Assembly: GCA_965205045.1 (NCBI GenBank)
Contig: OZ242031.1
Coordinates: 1,736,001-1,800,000 of the forward strand
Source: UBA6522 sp965205045
Lineage (GTDB): Bacteria > Pseudomonadota > Gammaproteobacteria > Steroidobacterales > Rariloculaceae
Length of the DNA: 64,000 nt
Direction of reading: 5' to 3'
In this document: positions 60,407 through 64,000 of the stretch, one piece after another
How the letters are laid out: each line of letters opens with the position of its first letter
Position numbering within the stretch: the first letter of the stretch is position 1
Program-made: the position numbers and the translations under genes
Notes under the pieces: model-generated
Databases searched by the model: none
What the model was told of the DNA's origin: nothing
What the model saw: only the letters and a program-made list of their open reading frames with translations

Positions 60407-61210
60407 ATGGCAGACTTTTCCAGCAAGTCGCCGGAGGTTGACGCGCCAGAACAGCTGATGGAGTTCGAGCATCCGCTCACGGAGAGAATAAGAACCTTCC
60501 TCAGGATAGAGCTCCTTAACCAGCAAGCCTGTTTTCACGCCGGCGACACGTCCGAACTGGGTGCGCGGGCCGCGCTGGCGAGCCTGCTGGATATCCTCAA
60601 TCTCTTCAGGCGGGGCGACGTCCGCATGGAGGTGATCAAGGAGCTCGAACTGCAGCGCCGGATGCTGGCCTCGTACAACCGCGAACCGGACGTCGACCAT
60701 GAGCTGCTCGAGGGCAACCTGGAGAACATCAAGGAACTGCAGTCGAGGATCGGCGATTCCGGTACCGTGTTCCTCAACCTGCTCAAGGAATCTCACTTCC
60801 TCTTCAACATCAACCACCGCAGTTCGATCCCCGGCGGCACTTGCATGTTCGACTTGCCCGACTACGGCTACTGGCTGAAACTTCCCTACGAGGTGCGCAG
60901 CGAACAGTACCGGGCCTGGCTCGAGAGTTTTTCCCCCATCAGCGACGCGGTCGGCTACATTCTCTGGCTCATCCGCCAGACCAGCCACCCATTGGAACGC
61001 ACGGTCGAGTCGGGCATGTACCAGACCAACCTGGTCGGCGATGCCCGCCCGCGCCTGATCCGCGTCATCCTGCCGGTGGCCGGGGGCATTTATCCGGAAA
61101 TAAGCGCCGGCAAGCAGCGCTTCACACTTCGCTTCGTGCATTGGCGCGGCACGGACGCGCGCCCGGTGCAGGTTCAGGACCCCGTCACGTTCCTACTCGC
61201 GTTGTGCTGA
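60407..61210 (+). CDS. zapD: Cell division protein ZapD
   Basis: From ATG 60407 the protein has 267 aa. It shows the ZapD (YacF) signatures FEHPLTERIRTFLRIE, ESHFLFNINHRSSIPGGTC and FDLPDYGYWL. ZapD bundles FtsZ filaments by binding the FtsZ C-terminal peptide, and ftsZ itself is 3 kb upstream. It overlaps the convergent mutT by 18 bases. Confidence 0.93.
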   Translation: MADFSSKSPEVDAPEQLMEFEHPLTERIRTFLRIELLNQQACFHAGDTSELGARAALASLLDILNLFRRGDVRMEVIKELELQRRMLASYNREPDVDHELLEGNLENIKELQSRIGDSGTVFLNLLKESHFLFNINHRSSIPGGTCMFDLPDYGYWLKLPYEVRSEQYRAWLESFSPISDAVGYILWLIRQTSHPLERTVESGMYQTNLVGDARPRLIRVILPVAGGIYPEISAGKQRFTLRFVHWRGTDARPVQVQDPVTFLLALC

Positions 61211-61669
61211 CAGGGCTTCGACCAGGGGCTGGTCGGCGGGCAGCAGCGGTAACGCGAGAAGATTCTCCGGCGCCACCCACTTCAGCGCCTGCCCTTCCCG
61301 AGCGCTGGGTTCACCCTCGAAACGATCGACCCGCCACAGCTCAAGGCGCACACGACGGTCCGGGTAGCGATGGGTGAGTTCTGCCATGAATTCCGCGCCA
61401 CGGACCGCGATGCCCAATTCTTCGCGCAGCTCGCGTTCGAGGGTGCCGCGGGGTCCTTCGCCCGGGCGGCGCTTGCCCCCCGGAAACTCCCAGTAGCCCG
61501 CCATGTGGGTGCCCGCCCGGCGCTGGCCCACCAGCACGCGGCCGGAATCATCGGCGATCAGCCCCGCCACGACGTCTACCTGCGCTTGCGTCGGCCGGGC
61601 GGTGGCCGTTCGGGTCAAGTCAGGCGCCCGCAGCAGTGCTTGTACTTCTTGCCGGAGCCGCAGGGGCAC
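61193..61669 (-). CDS. mutT: 8-oxo-dGTP diphosphatase MutT (Nudix)
   Basis: Up to 158 aa, with the Nudix box in GKRRPGEGPRGTLERELREE followed by LGI (G-x5-E-x7-REx2EExG) near residue 66. It also has the MutT-like start DVVAGLIADDSGRVLVGQRR. MutT removes 8-oxo-dGTP from the nucleotide pool. The start is uncertain: MPLRLRQEV at 61669 overlaps the secA end by 55 bases, and the conserved domain begins about 30 residues later. Confidence 0.88.
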   Translation of the reverse strand: MPLRLRQEVQALLRAPDLTRTATARPTQAQVDVVAGLIADDSGRVLVGQRRAGTHMAGYWEFPGGKRRPGEGPRGTLERELREELGIAVRGAEFMAELTHRYPDRRVRLELWRVDRFEGEPSAREGQALKWVAPENLLALPLLPADQPLVEALSAQRE

Positions 61670-64000
61670 GGCTGATTGCGCCCGATCTTCGGCTGTGCCC
61701 GGGTGAACGGCGTCACGGGAGGAGGCGCCGGCCGCGACGCGGGATGTGCTCCGGGCCGGCCGGCCGGCCGCGGCCCCGGAAGCGCCCCGGGTTGGGGAGG
61801 CGGCTGCGGGGGGGGCGCCGGCGGCATGCCTCCGGGCTGGCCGCCTGCAGGCATCGCCCGCGCCGCCGCGGCCGCCAGCGCGGACGCCTGCGCATGGTGG
61901 TAGCGCATTGCGCTGGTGTCGGTGGGTGGAGGCCGCATCATTTCCGTTTCGGGTTGTCTGCGGACCTGTACCCTGGACAGGAATGCGATGGTATCCCGGT
62001 CCATTCGTTCCAGCAGGCCGCTGAACATTTCGAATGCTTCCCGCTTGTATTCCTGGGTGGGCTTGCGCTGGGCGTAGGCTCGCAGGTGGATTCCCTGGCG
62101 AAGGTAGTCAAGCGCACCGATGTGCTCGCGCCAATGCATGTCCAGTTGCCTGAGCATGATGCCCTTCTCGATTTCTCGCATGGGCGCGGTTCCCACCGAT
62201 TCGACCTTCTCCTCGTATTCGTTCTTCACGCGGGAAACCAGTTCGTCGCGCAGCCCGTCCTCGTCCAGCGCGTGGTCCCCTTCCAGCAGGGACGACACGT
62301 CGACCCGGATGCCGAAATCCCGCTCCATGGCCTGGCTCAGACCCTCCGTGTCCCACAGTTCCTCGACGCTTTCCGGCGGGATGAATTCGGCCATGGTCGC
62401 GGCGACGACGTCCTCGCGCATCGCCTCGATCTCCTCCTCGACATCGTCGGCTTCCATCAGCTCGCTGCGCCGCCTGTAGATGACCCTGCGCTGATCGTTG
62501 GCCACGTCGTCGTATTCCAGCAGGTGCTTGCGGGCGTCGAAGTTGTGGGCTTCGACCTTGCGCTGGGCGCGCTCGATCTGCCGCGACAACAGCTTGCTCT
62601 CGATGACCTCGCCCGGTCTCATCCCGGCTCGGGAAAGCAGCCGCTTGGTCCGTTCCGGATCCCCGAAGATACGCATCAGGTCGTCTTCCATGGAAAGGTA
62701 GAACCGGCTCGACCCGGGATCGCCCTGACGCCCCGAGCGGCCGCGCAACTGGTTGTCGATGCGCCTGGATTCATGCCGCTCCGTGCCGACGATGTGCAGC
62801 CCGCCTTCGGCGATGACGTCGTCATGGCGCGCCTGCCATTGTTCCCGGGCCATTCCCCTGGCTGCCTCGCCGGCGTCGCCCATGTTCATCAATTCGGCCT
62901 GCAGGTTGCCACCCAGCACGATATCCGTTCCCCGCCCGGCCATGTTGGTGGCGATGGTCACCGTGCCGGGGCGGCCCGCCTGGGCGATGATCTCCGCCTC
63001 CTGCTCGTGGTACTTGGCGTTCAGCACCTGGTGGCGGATTTTCTCCTTGCGAAGCAGATTCGAGAGGAACTCCGAGGTCTCGATGGAGGTTGTGCCCACC
63101 AGGACCGGCTGGCCGCGCTCGTGACAGTCCTGGATGTCCTCGATGATGGCGTCGAACTTGTCGCTCCTTGTCAGGTAGACCAGGTCCGGGGCATCGTCCC
63201 GGATCATTTCCTTGTGGGTCGGGATCACCACAACCTCAAGACCGTAGATCTGCTGGAACTCGTAGGCTTCGGTGTCGGCGGTACCGGTCATCCCGGCCAG
63301 CTTGTCGTAGAGGCGGAAATAATTCTGGAACGTGATCGAGGCGACGGTCTGGTTCTCCTCCTTGACGCGCACCCCCTCCTTGGCCTCGATCGCCTGGTGC
63401 AGGCCGTCCGACCAGCGCCGCCCGGGCATGGTGCGGCCGGTGAATTCATCGACGATCACCACCTCGCCGTCCTTGACGATGTACTCCACTTCCCTGTTGA
63501 ACAGCGTGTGCGCGCGCAGCGCGGCGTTGATGTGGTGCATGAGCCGGATGTTGCCCGCGTCGTAAAGGCTTTCGCCCTCGTTGAGGACACCGGCCCTGGC
63601 CAGCAACGGCTCGATGCGCTCCTGGCCCTCCTCGGTCAGGTGCGCCTGCTTGGACTTCTCGTCGATGGTGTAGTCGCCGGGAACGATGAGCCGGCATCCG
63701 GGAGGGCTCGCACCCGGCTCGGTTTCGATCAGGTGGTGACCGCCTTCGTATGCCTGTTCCAGCGCCGCGTCGATGGTCATTTCCCCCAGTTCCTCACCGG
63801 ATACGCCGGTGACGCTCACCCGCCTGGCCTCGATGTTCTCGTTGGCCCTGCCGGGCGGCGGCTTGTGAGGGGTCAGCCTGGGAATGAGCTTGTTGATCTC
63901 GAGATAAAGCTCGGTGCTCTCCGTGGACGGGCCCGAGATGATCAGGGGCGTTCTCGCCTCGTCGATGAGAATGCAGTCCACCTCGTCCACGATGGCGTAG
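61615..64000 (-). CDS. secA: Preprotein translocase ATPase SecA (5' end outside window)
   Basis: The frame is open to the right edge (YAIVDEVDCILIDEARTPLI), i.e. it begins inside NBD1. The 795 visible residues include helicase motifs (TSIETSEFLSNLL, TNMAGRGTDIVLGGN, GRSGRQGDPGSSRFY), the scaffold and wing domains, a proline-rich linker (PPAPPPQPPPQPGALPG) and the C-terminal SecB-binding zinc motif CPCGSGKKYKHCC. The linker is longer and richer in Pro/Gly/Ala than usual. SecA drives protein export. On the minus strand, facing the dcw genes and followed by mutT. Confidence 0.97.
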   Translation of the reverse strand, partial: YAIVDEVDCILIDEARTPLIISGPSTESTELYLEINKLIPRLTPHKPPPGRANENIEARRVSVTGVSGEELGEMTIDAALEQAYEGGHHLIETEPGASPPGCRLIVPGDYTIDEKSKQAHLTEEGQERIEPLLARAGVLNEGESLYDAGNIRLMHHINAALRAHTLFNREVEYIVKDGEVVIVDEFTGRTMPGRRWSDGLHQAIEAKEGVRVKEENQTVASITFQNYFRLYDKLAGMTGTADTEAYEFQQIYGLEVVVIPTHKEMIRDDAPDLVYLTRSDKFDAIIEDIQDCHERGQPVLVGTTSIETSEFLSNLLRKEKIRHQVLNAKYHEQEAEIIAQAGRPGTVTIATNMAGRGTDIVLGGNLQAELMNMGDAGEAARGMAREQWQARHDDVIAEGGLHIVGTERHESRRIDNQLRGRSGRQGDPGSSRFYLSMEDDLMRIFGDPERTKRLLSRAGMRPGEVIESKLLSRQIERAQRKVEAHNFDARKHLLEYDDVANDQRRVIYRRRSELMEADDVEEEIEAMREDVVAATMAEFIPPESVEELWDTEGLSQAMERDFGIRVDVSSLLEGDHALDEDGLRDELVSRVKNEYEEKVESVGTAPMREIEKGIMLRQLDMHWREHIGALDYLRQGIHLRAYAQRKPTQEYKREAFEMFSGLLERMDRDTIAFLSRVQVRRQPETEMMRPPPTDTSAMRYHHAQASALAAAAARAMPAGGQPGGMPPAPPPQPPPQPGALPGPRPAGRPGAHPASRPAPPPVTPFTRAQPKIGRNQPCPCGSGKKYKHCCGRLT

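Noticed and set aside
1..64000. tRNA or rRNA genes, including an integrase attachment tRNA
   Set aside because: No T-loop/acceptor pattern or rRNA segment was found by eye on either strand; only rnpB was identified as a known RNA gene.

Overview
The window is GC-rich chromosomal DNA from a gammaproteobacterium. The right half (about 32-64 kb) has a classic gammaproteobacterial gene order: degS/algW-like protease, petABC, sspA, diaA, yraN, lpoA, rsmI, rnpB, then the division and cell-wall (dcw) cluster mraZ-rsmH-ftsL-ftsI-murE-murF-mraY-murD-ftsW-murG-murC-murB-ftsQ-ftsA-ftsZ-lpxC, followed by pilD-coaE-zapD and, facing them, mutT and secA (secA runs off the right edge). I cannot name the species from sequence alone. 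Many dcw genes overlap by 4-14 bases. A strong promoter followed by four MraZ boxes on a 10-bp period precedes mraZ. No ddl gene lies between murB and ftsQ, and secA-mutT is inverted relative to the usual lpxC-secA order.

The left part (1-32 kb) is an accessory patchwork broken only by the core pair bolA/ibaG-murA (18.4-20.0 kb). From 1 to 13 kb it carries a family of eukaryotic-like Ser/Thr kinases and a PP2C phosphatase. One kinase is intact, with PEGA repeats and an FGE/C-type-lectin-like C-terminus (7.3-10.1 kb). One is a kinase-PEGA-PPC protein that needs a +1 frameshift at a site resembling the RF2 recoding site. Three are broken copies. Two of the broken copies end in short 116-bp regions whose differences fall almost only on the first two bases of NNC codons. 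That is the pattern expected of diversity-generating retroelement (DGR) variable regions written from AAC codons; no reverse transcriptase or template is in the window.

The other accessory cargo is mostly nuclease, ATPase or toxin-type genes: a 2H phosphoesterase beside a 5'-truncated nucleotidyltransferase-like gene, a RES toxin with its antitoxin (plus decayed copies of each), a TrlF-type PHP/SMC-like ATPase with a Schlafen AlbA_2 protein, a DruA-like DUF4338 protein, a PD-(D/E)XK-EVE protein, a tyrosine recombinase, and an AT-richer three-gene operon with a second PD-(D/E)XK protein. That operon is met head-on by a candidate structured small RNA of about 200 nt that has its own sigma70-type promoter and a 10-bp-stem terminator. 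Complete IS elements (IS5 type at 21.9-22.7 kb; IS4-like or ISNCY at 27.6-29.2 kb) and scraps of IS3, IS1380, ISNCY and IS4-like elements lie among them, several at the break points of damaged genes.

Functionally, the right half makes and divides the envelope (peptidoglycan precursors, septal machinery, the first committed step of lipid A, bc1 respiration, protein export). The left half looks like a turnover zone where surface-signalling and defence-type genes arrive, diversify and decay.
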